34,498 bases of DNA, from NCBI GenBank assembly GCA_017621495.1, contig JAGATB010000021.1, positions 1 to 34,498 on the forward strand, written 5' to 3'. How positions within the stretch are numbered: the stretch's first letter is position 1; the number at the start of each line of letters is the position of its first letter. The notes beneath the pieces are model-generated. The model did not search any database and had not been told where the DNA came from. It saw only the letters and a program-made list of their open reading frames with translations. The translations under genes were made by a program, and so were the position numbers. Source of the DNA: Clostridia bacterium (GTDB lineage Bacteria; Bacillota; Clostridia; UMGS1810). This document shows, in pieces, positions 15,689 through 24,496 of the stretch.

Positions 15689-17449
15689 CACAAGGGGATT
15701 GAGTGTATCGATACTATCCCATACAAAGGACTTAAATGAAACAGCACTTGCATTTGTCAGGGTTGCGCTAAGCTTATTATCGATTATATTATCTTCAACT
15801 ACACAGCTGAGAAGAGTATTGTTTGTGCCGTAGGCAGCTATAATCAGCACTGCCGGTCCTTGATTTACATCAACATTTGCTGTAGCTGTACCATCTGCAA
15901 CACTTAAAGTGTGGTTAACAACAGCTTCAACTTCCTGCTCTTCCTTTTCCTCATATGTTACCTGAAGCATTGGGATATAACCACCAGATTTTGCAACGGT
16001 TAATACATTTCCGGTATTCAATCTTACGCCAAATCCAAAATATTTTTCATCTGCCTCCCATGCAGATACAACTGCATCTTTCATTGGTACTGTTACAAAG
16101 TACGCTTCGGTGTTTGTAGTGGTTTGAGCACCGTTTGTAATTGTTGGCTTTGTTTCTTGTGCATAAAGGTCCTTAACTGAATTTTCTGTTACGAGAAACT
16201 CACTTTCTGCAAGAGTCAATCCAGCAGGAAGCTGCATATCATAGCTGAACCATGCTTCATTTTTGGTCTGAGTTGTAATCTTCTTAAAGCAAAGTTTTCC
16301 GGCATGATTTGAGTAGTAATCTGTAACATTACCAAAGTACCATTTTGCATCAGTTATCTCTGTACCTTCTTCAACATAACTTCCAAGGTCATACTGTAAA
16401 TAACCATACGTATTTGCACCGGAAGGAATCTGGAAATTATACTGACTACTACCACCGGAAGCTATCATATGTGCAGGAATATAAACTGTCTTGGGGCCTT
16501 TTATATTAATTGTAACTATATCTTCTGAAGTATATCCGTCAGCATCAGTTGCAGTAACTGTTGCGGTATATGTACCGGTTAAAAGACCTGCACTGAAATT
16601 CCAAGTATATGCGCTGCCGTCAATTACAGGATTGGTATATGTCTGTACATCACCGTTGCTCTCATCCTTTACAGAGAGAACTACAGATACCAGGTCAGCA
16701 TCTCCTTTTTCTACTGTTGCAGCAACGTTGAATCCTGTATTCTGATTAACAGAAAACACACCTTCTGAAGCACCTGTAATTTCCACTTTAGGAGCTTTTG
16801 CATATTTTATAACAAGCTGCTGTCCAGGTTTATATGTACTTCTATTTGTGAATTGTAATTTAGCATAATTATTTCCTGCTCCAACAAAAACCATGTTATA
16901 ATATTTTTTACCGGCTTCGTGTGCCGCCTTAACAGAAGCAGTTAATTCATCTACATCAATTGTAAGTCTATCTTTCTTTCCAGCCGAGCTATCGTTGGTC
17001 GGAGTTGCTTGATCATACGTAAAACCACTTGCTGTTGCTTTTTGAACAATCAATTTTCTGGTTGCATCGGTATAACCTGATGCAACCAACTGATTGTAAG
17101 TTGTAGCCGTTAAAGCTGTTTCACAATCAAAGGTATATACAGCCGTAGAACCGCCTGTATTGCTATAAAAAGTTTGGAATATTACATCCGTAATCACAGC
17201 ATTTTCAGGAATTTGCGATAAGTCATACTGAAAATATACCATTTTTTCTTCAACTTTTGACATTAACATATGATAATCTGTAATATCCGTATCCGGATTG
17301 GTCTTATCAACCCCTTGTGCCGCTGTGTAATCAAGGCTAACAGTGGTTGGTTCTGCAGCAAATGCACCTGTTCCCAATGTGCAAACTGTTATAATTACAG
17401 AAACAAGCATTGCCAATGTCCGTTTTGTGAGTTTTTTAAATTTTTTCAT
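15677..17449 (-). CDS. Exported protein with two DNRLRE/CBM96-like modules
   Basis: 590 residues. A signal peptide (1-31, ending A-F-A) leads to a first DNRLRE-like module (about 33-218, F73-Q-Y-D-L), an Ig-like domain (about 222-316), a second DNRLRE-like module (about 320-515, L351-Q-Y-D-L), and a C-terminal domain (about 526-590) ending F-V-W-D-S-I-D-T-L-N-P-L. The start at 17449 has AGGAG 8 bases upstream; the longer frame to 17491 lacks such a site. No catalytic domain or anchor is recognised. It is closely related in layout and motifs to the next gene upstream (885 residues), suggesting duplication. Probably a cell-surface or secreted glycan-binding protein. Confidence 0.8.
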   Translation of the reverse strand: MKKFKKLTKRTLAMLVSVIITVCTLGTGAFAAEPTTVSLDYTAAQGVDKTNPDTDITDYHMLMSKVEEKMVYFQYDLSQIPENAVITDVIFQTFYSNTGGSTAVYTFDCETALTATTYNQLVASGYTDATRKLIVQKATASGFTYDQATPTNDSSAGKKDRLTIDVDELTASVKAAHEAGKKYYNMVFVGAGNNYAKLQFTNRSTYKPGQQLVIKYAKAPKVEITGASEGVFSVNQNTGFNVAATVEKGDADLVSVVLSVKDESNGDVQTYTNPVIDGSAYTWNFSAGLLTGTYTATVTATDADGYTSEDIVTINIKGPKTVYIPAHMIASGGSSQYNFQIPSGANTYGYLQYDLGSYVEEGTEITDAKWYFGNVTDYYSNHAGKLCFKKITTQTKNEAWFSYDMQLPAGLTLAESEFLVTENSVKDLYAQETKPTITNGAQTTTNTEAYFVTVPMKDAVVSAWEADEKYFGFGVRLNTGNVLTVAKSGGYIPMLQVTYEEKEEQEVEAVVNHTLSVADGTATANVDVNQGPAVLIIAAYGTNNTLLSCVVEDNIIDNKLSATLTNASAVSFKSFVWDSIDTLNPLVSAK

Positions 17450-17491
17450 TTCTTTCACTCCTACTTTATATATTTTTAATTTACAAAGCAT

Positions 17492-20149
17492 TTATTTAGC
17501 CGGCATTATCGGCTTTAAGTTGATATCACATACAAATGATCTATAGGAATCCGGTGTTTCGGCAGGAGTAAGCTCTGCGCTTAAATCTTCTGAGTCCGAT
17601 ACAGCGGTATCAATATCTATGCAGGAAAGCATACCGTCTTTATATGCCGCAAGTATGAGAACAACACCGCTTTGAGCATCTGTTGCAGCTGCAGAGGCTG
17701 TTGTGCCGTCGGTTACAGTATGTCTGCTTACAGGCTTTGTACCGGAATAAAGGATGTATGTTCTCACCGTCTTTATGCCAAAGTTATCCTCAGCAGAAAT
17801 TTCAAGCTTATGAAGTCCTTCCCTAAGGGCGGGAATTGTTACTGTATATTCATCATTTAAGCCTGTAACCTCACAATCTGTTACATCATCAATTTTAGCT
17901 GCAACATCCATAACCAGACCATCTTCATTGATTTTTATATCAATTGTTTTTTCTGTACCGGCGTCAATATACTCATTGCCTGCCAGCTCGCCTGTTATTA
18001 CGGGGCGTGTATTATCACTCACCGTAATATTCATGACAGGTGCACCATCGCCTGTTTTATCTATAATCAAAGTATCACTGTCTGCGGTCTTTACTGCAAA
18101 GCTGAGAGTTGTGATGCCCTTTGAAATCAGCTTATTAGCATACTCAGTCATATCAACGGAAGTAACGCCGTTATCTGCAGCAAAGGGAGTGTCCGCAAGT
18201 ATCGGAGCCACGCCGTCCTCAATGAGTTCACTGTCCCAGCCGGCTGTTGTCTCATAGAAATTCACTGTCTTCCTGTATGTATTGCCGGGGCAGCTCCATA
18301 TAAGGGATTTAATTCCGCTGTTCTTATACTCTGAAAGGTCATATGAGAAATATGCAATAAGTGAATCATTGTCTGCCTCCCAGCTATTGGTGTTACGCCA
18401 CGCATTTCCTTTATAGGTATTACCTGTCTCCAAGGGTTCTTCTATTACCTCTTCGGTTGTTTGCTCCTCAGTGCCGCAAACACGGAAAGGAAGCTCTTTG
18501 ATATTTTTGTCTCCTGCCATATCCTCAGCAACCACTTTGAGCACATAGTCATCGGGAGTATCAATACCGTCGACCCATTCAATGGTGTATTCATCACCTG
18601 AATTTGAAATCATATCTGCTGAAATTTCCATATCATTCAGATAAAAGCCTACAGATTTGACTGCTGCATCACCTTCGCTGACTGTAATGGTTGTGCTGAA
18701 GGGTTCACTTGCCCCGATATTATTAACCGTTCCCTCAATCACCGGAAGCTTATAGGTCGATGAAGTAACACGAAGCATCGGCTTGGGATTATTGGCTCTG
18801 GAGATAACTATGGTTTCGCGGTTTTGAACCGCACGCACAGCAAATCCAAAATATCTTTCACCCTTGCGTATAGCATCAAGGACTGCATCGGTCATGTCAA
18901 CACTGAAAAACATAGCCGTTTGTCCGTCCCAGGTTTCCTCTGTAAGACCATCTGCAACGGTCAGCGGTGTTTCATAAAACGGGTCAACAGCAAAATCCGG
19001 CATTGTTGTAAAGGTTTCCTGAGTAAGAATTTTATGGAATTGAAGCTGCGTTGCAATAGCGCTGTTTGTTCTGAAGTTCCATATTACCTTAGAGATTGTG
19101 CCCTCCGAAATCTGAGATAAGTCATACTGGAAAGCAACATAGTGTACCGACCTTAACTGCCAGTTATACGGCTCACCGTTTGCATCCGAAACCATGCTAA
19201 GTGAAGTAATCTGGCTGCCTAAGGTTTCAAGCTCCACACCATCACTTCCTGTAATACCTTCATTGTCGGCTGCGGTAACCCTTATTGTGTAAATGCCGGT
19301 AGGCAGACCGCTCAGTGACCATGTATAATTACCGTCCTCTGCCAAAACAGGAGTAACCACAAGCTCCGGTACTTCCGGCTCTACTGTTACGGTAACGGGA
19401 TTTTCTTCTGCAAGAGTATTGCTGCCCTCGGTTACCTGCGCCGACACATTAAATGCAGTGTCCGCCTTAATTCTTCTTTCATCCTGAGGCTCGGTAATTG
19501 TCACCGAAGGTGCAGTAACACTCTTGGTTGTGACATTTACAAAGGGCTTGGGAGAATATGTCTTTGGAAAGAGGAGCTCGTTATAGGCATTAGCGCCTCT
19601 TATCACAAGATTGAGATACGTTTCTCCGGCCTCAACTGCTGCCTGCACGGCATTTGTAATATCAAGAACAAGCTGATTTTTTTCTCCTTCAGCTCCACTG
19701 TCGGGTACAACCTGTTCGTATGAATCCTTAACGTTAAATACGTTAATCCATGTTTTTATATTACCGGCTTCATAACCTGCTGCAACAAGCTTATTATAGG
19801 TATCCACATCAGAAATTGATTTATTTTTGGTAAATGTATCTACCGAGATAAGCTTTGACACTGCCAAGCTGGTAAAGCCTCTGAACTCTGCCTTTGTGAC
19901 TGTTTCGCCCTCGGGAAGCGCTGAAAGGTCAAACTGAAATACTGTCACATTATGACCCTGTTTGCCAACCTTCCACTGGGGATCACTGTTTACTTCATCG
20001 CCTGAACCTGAATTTACAGTTCTGATTGTCTCGTATGTGAGTGTGGTAATCGTTTCATCACCTGATGCAAAAGCTACCATGTTAAATGAACAAAGTATCA
20101 TTACCATTCCAAGGAGCAGTGACGTTATTTTTTGTGTTAATTTTCTCAT
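17492..20149 (-). CDS. Exported protein with three DNRLRE/CBM96-like modules
   Basis: 885 residues. A signal peptide (1-28, A-F-A-S) is followed by three DNRLRE-like modules with the signatures F71-Q-F-D-L, F340-Q-Y-D-L and F601-S-Y-D-L, separated by Ig-like domains (about 215-310, 468-557 and 713-800). An acidic Glu/Thr linker lies near 561-575. The C-terminus (about 815-885) resembles that of the 590-residue neighbour, ending S-F-V-C-D-I-N-L-K-P-I-M-P-A-K. The first module shares T-Y-N-K-L-V-A-A-G-Y with the neighbour's T-Y-N-Q-L-V-A-S-G-Y. CBM96 founders bind alginate, but the ligand here is unknown. No anchor or catalytic domain is seen. GGAG-rich sequence precedes the ATG. Confidence 0.8.
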   Translation of the reverse strand: MRKLTQKITSLLLGMVMILCSFNMVAFASGDETITTLTYETIRTVNSGSGDEVNSDPQWKVGKQGHNVTVFQFDLSALPEGETVTKAEFRGFTSLAVSKLISVDTFTKNKSISDVDTYNKLVAAGYEAGNIKTWINVFNVKDSYEQVVPDSGAEGEKNQLVLDITNAVQAAVEAGETYLNLVIRGANAYNELLFPKTYSPKPFVNVTTKSVTAPSVTITEPQDERRIKADTAFNVSAQVTEGSNTLAEENPVTVTVEPEVPELVVTPVLAEDGNYTWSLSGLPTGIYTIRVTAADNEGITGSDGVELETLGSQITSLSMVSDANGEPYNWQLRSVHYVAFQYDLSQISEGTISKVIWNFRTNSAIATQLQFHKILTQETFTTMPDFAVDPFYETPLTVADGLTEETWDGQTAMFFSVDMTDAVLDAIRKGERYFGFAVRAVQNRETIVISRANNPKPMLRVTSSTYKLPVIEGTVNNIGASEPFSTTITVSEGDAAVKSVGFYLNDMEISADMISNSGDEYTIEWVDGIDTPDDYVLKVVAEDMAGDKNIKELPFRVCGTEEQTTEEVIEEPLETGNTYKGNAWRNTNSWEADNDSLIAYFSYDLSEYKNSGIKSLIWSCPGNTYRKTVNFYETTAGWDSELIEDGVAPILADTPFAADNGVTSVDMTEYANKLISKGITTLSFAVKTADSDTLIIDKTGDGAPVMNITVSDNTRPVITGELAGNEYIDAGTEKTIDIKINEDGLVMDVAAKIDDVTDCEVTGLNDEYTVTIPALREGLHKLEISAEDNFGIKTVRTYILYSGTKPVSRHTVTDGTTASAAATDAQSGVVLILAAYKDGMLSCIDIDTAVSDSEDLSAELTPAETPDSYRSFVCDINLKPIMPAK

Positions 20150-20166
20150 TTCTTCCTTCTCCTTTC

Positions 20167-22839
20167 TTAATCGGTCACATTACTGTAATCAATATACATC
20201 ATGGTAATCGGAAAACCGTAACGGGTCTGATACAAAGCAATAACATCCGTTACACCTTGCCTTGCGCCTGCAAGCTCAACTGCAGAGGACACCGGCGTGA
20301 GAGTAAAGTTACCGTCTCTGCCGATTGTAATTACATAACCATTTCTGCTGTCTGCATTTGTTGGATGAGTCTCTATGCCTTCACCTGTTTCTAAATTGTA
20401 ATCAGAGCTTGTTATAATTCTGGCATAGGTATCCTTAACTTCATAAAGCTGACCAGCTACAAATCTTGCAGAGGGATTTCCGCTGAATTCACGTGTAGTC
20501 ACAAGCAGCTTTTTCTCGCTTGTATCAAAAATATGCTCAATATTTGCAAGACCTCTGCTGTTGGTCACAACACGAATTATATCTCCTATTTCAAGTCCGT
20601 CAACAATTTGTTGAATTGTTCGGTTGTTTGTAGTATCTACTACAACATTTTTTACATCTTTGGAAATTTTAATTCCGGTCTCTTTGTTTGCAGTACTCAA
20701 ATAATAAAGCATTTCGTACGTTTCGCCTGTTTCAGCATCGTATTTCTCACTTGTGCGAAGGAACGGAACGCAGCCGGTATCAACCGAAATCTTTGCACCA
20801 CCCTGTGCCGCACCTCTGACAATAGCCATCTTGCACACAGGGGACTCTATACCCAATGAATACAAATCGACATTATATGTTTTTTCATGTTCAAACTGCA
20901 TATTAAACATATCATCGTAATCTGTCTCATCCGTAGGCAGTCCGTAAATATTTGCCGCCGTGCTCATAACAAAACGGGTGTTGAAGCTTCTGCCCCAGTT
21001 TGAATAATACAGCTCCGAATTACTCTTACCATCAAAACGCTTAACCAGATTATTTTCAACGGTTTCGTTGTCACCCTTTACGATTGTGTTTATACTTGAT
21101 ACTTCGTCATTTTCATTTAAGCTGATTATCATAACCTCCGGGAAGCTGCTTTCAGTCAAAACAGTTCCGAGGCTTTCCTCTTTAAATGACTTTCCGTCAA
21201 GCTCTACTCTATCAGCAACATGATAAGTCTTAAACTCAGGGTCAGTACCGGAAACACATCCAAACTCATAATCAGTTGCAAGAGTGCTTCCGCCATCTAT
21301 GCCTATTGCATAAACCCACAGTCCGGTATTGCCTGCCTGGTAATTTACCGCATAAATCACTCCGTCGGCACTCATATAGAAGGTTGCATTCTCACCGAGT
21401 TTAATCTCATTATTATCAATCAGCTTTTCATCAATCTCAAAGCTTTTGCCGTCAATATCTGCATAAGTAGCATTTAGTGACGTTACAGACTCTACTGCAC
21501 CGGTTACCGAATCTGTTGAAACAACAATTACTGCGTATTCTTTGTCAAAGCTTTCGGCAACTGTAACCACATTCCATTCCTTTATATCACCAAGAGCCAC
21601 CGAATCTCCATTTATCTGTTTTATGCGATAAACAAATCCCGTCTTGTCATCAAGGTCAATGAACTCTGCATCCTTGCCCATAATACGCATCCTTGAAGTA
21701 TCTACCGAATCAACGGCAAAGGTCTCACTCTTGGTAATAAATACAACATCAATCTTTTTATCACCATTATTATCCAGGAGCTTTACATGAGTATAACCCT
21801 TTGTCATTTCAGTGAGACTGTGTTCACTGAGGCTTACTGCCTTCCCGTTGTAAACAAAATCTGCTGACGTATTTATAGTTTTTTCACGCTCTTTATCGTC
21901 GCTGTCGTAGTAAGATATACTTGCTGTTGAAAAGCTTTCTACATTTTTCGCCCTGATAAACTCCTCGTTATAATCAAAATCAAAGCTTGTGATATAAATA
22001 TATTCGTCAATATCATTATTTGAGTAATAACAACGGACCGGATAACCCAAAAGTTCTTCAGTTTCGTCGGGAGCGCCGTATATTTTGTGTTCTCCTACTC
22101 TAATACAGTTTTCAGATTCTTCACTTTTCTGATTCAGTGCCGTAATTTCGGTTGCGGTAACGATACCCTCTGCATAACCTATATTGAAATAGAGATCCAG
22201 CCAATCCCTGTCGGGAGTCAATTCATATGTCTCCGAGCCGTATTTTGTGATGCGCTGTGAGCCGGCATGAAGTGCATTATAAAGAAGCATAGCAGCATCC
22301 ACAGCTGTAAGCGTATCAGTTGCTTCAACACCATCTAAAAGCCCCTTTTGGCGAGCCTTCGATTGAAGTTCCACACTATTGGTGATATATGTATAGCCCA
22401 ATGCACGCATTACCATCACTGCAGCATCACTGACAGTTACAGTCTCGTCCGGTTCAAATTTTACATAGCCTGTTCCGTTTGTAATGCCCATATCATATGC
22501 TAAATTAGCATAACCGGCTATCTTACTGTCGTATATATCCATAAAGGTAACTCTTGATTCGAGAACATGCGCCGCTTCGCCAAGATTCATGGACAAAATC
22601 AGGTCTCTTATAAATTCACCGCGTGTAAGGATTGTATCCTTATTTACTGCAGCCACATACTCCTCTGTATATACACCAAGTACCTGTAAAAGCCCAAAGC
22701 TTTCTGCATATTTGTCGGCAAGTACAAATGGTTCTTCCGCAATTTCAGCCTCATCTGCAGAAAAAGCAATCGGAACGGCAGTTGTGAGCATCGCACAAAC
22801 AGTTAAAATAACGATGAAACTCTTTAATTTTTTACTCAT
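20167..22839 (-). CDS. S-layer-homology protein with long extracellular region
   Basis: 890 residues. A signal peptide (about 1-28) is followed by three N-terminal SLH-like repeats (about 35-190), for example T-R-G-E-F-I-R-D-L-I-L and Y-V-K-F-E-P-D-E-T-V-T-V-S-D-A-A. These would bind the protein to secondary cell-wall polymer. The remaining 700 residues are beta-rich, with no family I can name and no visible catalytic motif. One isolated D-N-N-G-D-K-K-I-D stretch looks like a calcium loop but is not a dockerin. AAGGAGG stands upstream of the start. It may be a structural S-layer or glycan-contact protein of the surface apparatus. Confidence 0.78.
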   Translation of the reverse strand: MSKKLKSFIVILTVCAMLTTAVPIAFSADEAEIAEEPFVLADKYAESFGLLQVLGVYTEEYVAAVNKDTILTRGEFIRDLILSMNLGEAAHVLESRVTFMDIYDSKIAGYANLAYDMGITNGTGYVKFEPDETVTVSDAAVMVMRALGYTYITNSVELQSKARQKGLLDGVEATDTLTAVDAAMLLYNALHAGSQRITKYGSETYELTPDRDWLDLYFNIGYAEGIVTATEITALNQKSEESENCIRVGEHKIYGAPDETEELLGYPVRCYYSNNDIDEYIYITSFDFDYNEEFIRAKNVESFSTASISYYDSDDKEREKTINTSADFVYNGKAVSLSEHSLTEMTKGYTHVKLLDNNGDKKIDVVFITKSETFAVDSVDTSRMRIMGKDAEFIDLDDKTGFVYRIKQINGDSVALGDIKEWNVVTVAESFDKEYAVIVVSTDSVTGAVESVTSLNATYADIDGKSFEIDEKLIDNNEIKLGENATFYMSADGVIYAVNYQAGNTGLWVYAIGIDGGSTLATDYEFGCVSGTDPEFKTYHVADRVELDGKSFKEESLGTVLTESSFPEVMIISLNENDEVSSINTIVKGDNETVENNLVKRFDGKSNSELYYSNWGRSFNTRFVMSTAANIYGLPTDETDYDDMFNMQFEHEKTYNVDLYSLGIESPVCKMAIVRGAAQGGAKISVDTGCVPFLRTSEKYDAETGETYEMLYYLSTANKETGIKISKDVKNVVVDTTNNRTIQQIVDGLEIGDIIRVVTNSRGLANIEHIFDTSEKKLLVTTREFSGNPSARFVAGQLYEVKDTYARIITSSDYNLETGEGIETHPTNADSRNGYVITIGRDGNFTLTPVSSAVELAGARQGVTDVIALYQTRYGFPITMMYIDYSNVTD

Positions 22840-22856
22840 ATTTATCCCTGCCCTCC

Positions 22857-24482
22857 TTATATGTTTCTTTCAGCAAATATGTAATAAACCACCTTTGCTG
22901 CTTCTGCACGTATACAACCGTCATTCGGTGCAAATATACCGCCGTCTTTGCCGTTTATAACCCTGGCATTTTTCAAAACTGTGACAGCCTCTTTTGCATA
23001 ATCGGCTACACTGCCGATGTCTGAAAACTCACCGGTTTCATATGCATCCATTCTAACCGAAAATGCACTCATAAAACGATAACAAAGCACCGCCATATCC
23101 TGTCTTGTTATAGTCCTGCCTGCTCCGAATTCACTATCCGAAATACCTTTGACAAGTCCGTATTTCTGTGCCGACGCTATATATGAATCGCTCCAGTGTC
23201 CGCTCAAGTCATCAAAATTTGATTTGGCATTAGGGTCATGGATTTCAAAAATGCATACCAGCATTTTAACAAGCTCTTCACGGCTGAGTGTATCTGCAGG
23301 TGCAAATATGTTTTTTGCCTTGCCATTCAAAACTCCGTTTTCTGCCAGAACTTCAATTGCCGGTTTCGCCCAGTCATATCCATCAAGGTCAGTAAATCCG
23401 GCTGCAGTCTCGGTGATTACGGGAGAAACATACACGGAGGAGCCTTTTTTTGAAGGAGAAATTCCCCCTTTTGAGCCTCCGTCATCATCCGGCAGCTCCG
23501 AGATTGCATCAGCAATCGCATTTTTTAGCTGTTCGCCTGTGGTATAGCTTTTACCAACGAGCTTATCATCAACCGTGCTTGTGTCTGATAAATCAAAATA
23601 ATCACCTAAGTCAACTTCTGTTGAATTTTTTAACATTGTAAGTATTGGATTAACCTCGGTATAGTTTGTAGTATTTTTTATTGAGGTCAAGTCAACCGCT
23701 TCGTAAAATCCAGCAGCTGTATATTCGCTACCCGACATAAGGCTTACGACATCTGCTCTGAAAGCCGAATCAGCTGCGGCAAAAACCGTATATTCAGGCT
23801 TATCCAGGTCCAGTACCGTTCCGTATGCGCTTAATATAGCAATTCGTTGAGCATCGGATGCAGTACTTAAAGTTCTTGTAAGATTACCTTTCTGTGATGC
23901 TTTAACTACGCCGGCAAGTGAGCTGTAGTTTCCTCCTGCTATTATATCTGCACAAATCGCAAGCTGTTCGGTCGGCTCCGAGTCCGAATAAAAGCTGTTG
24001 TTGCCGAAAACAAGCTGTGCATTTGCATCAAGGTATATCTCCAGTGTATCACTTGAGGTCATTCCATTAATAGCCTCAAGAACCGTTGTATCGTCCGCTG
24101 CAAGATATGCAATGCTTCCGGTCTCCTCATATCCATTGAGCTGCGAAGTTAAAAGATACGGATAATATCCCGTTCCGTCAGCAAGTCTGAATTTGAAGTT
24201 TGCATATCCGTTCTGCAAAATCGCCTGTCCCGCAAACTTAACCTTTGACTCTCTTGTTTCATCATCAGGCAGGCTTGCAAAGGTGCTCGTGTCAAAGCCT
24301 TTTTCAAACACTGTCAGCATTACCTCACCGTATGCATCAGTGCCGAGGCTTGCGTATAAATTGACATAGCCTTCATCATCTGAATAATATGACACCTTAT
24401 CTGCCGTTTCAGCAGCTAAGATAGGTACACAAGCTGTCAGAGTCAGAGCTACCGTCAACAGACATGCTATCAATTTTCTCAT
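22857..24482 (-). CDS. S-layer-homology protein with C-terminal SLH triplet
   Basis: 541 residues. A signal peptide (1-23, I-L-A-A) leads to an N-terminal beta domain (about 28-180) and a mostly helical middle region (about 190-330). A disordered acidic then Gly/Ser/Lys linker follows (about 336-355, with D-D-D-G-G-S-K-G-G). Three canonical SLH repeats fill about 365-541: F-T-D-L-D-G-Y-D-W-A-K-P-A-I, F-D-D-L-S-G-H-W-S-D-S-Y-I and F-S-D-I-G-S-V-A-D-Y-A-K-E-A. The SLH triplet anchors it to the cell wall. The N-terminal part is not recognised as an enzyme. It follows the GH74-like gene by 14 bases. Confidence 0.85.
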   Translation of the reverse strand: MRKLIACLLTVALTLTACVPILAAETADKVSYYSDDEGYVNLYASLGTDAYGEVMLTVFEKGFDTSTFASLPDDETRESKVKFAGQAILQNGYANFKFRLADGTGYYPYLLTSQLNGYEETGSIAYLAADDTTVLEAINGMTSSDTLEIYLDANAQLVFGNNSFYSDSEPTEQLAICADIIAGGNYSSLAGVVKASQKGNLTRTLSTASDAQRIAILSAYGTVLDLDKPEYTVFAAADSAFRADVVSLMSGSEYTAAGFYEAVDLTSIKNTTNYTEVNPILTMLKNSTEVDLGDYFDLSDTSTVDDKLVGKSYTTGEQLKNAIADAISELPDDDGGSKGGISPSKKGSSVYVSPVITETAAGFTDLDGYDWAKPAIEVLAENGVLNGKAKNIFAPADTLSREELVKMLVCIFEIHDPNAKSNFDDLSGHWSDSYIASAQKYGLVKGISDSEFGAGRTITRQDMAVLCYRFMSAFSVRMDAYETGEFSDIGSVADYAKEAVTVLKNARVINGKDGGIFAPNDGCIRAEAAKVVYYIFAERNI

Positions 24483-24496
24483 ATATGTTCCCCTTT

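Noticed and set aside
21748..21775. Possible dockerin repeat in the 890-residue SLH protein (D-N-N-G-D-K-K-I-D)
   Set aside because: Only one calcium-loop-like stretch is present; a dockerin needs two in tandem.
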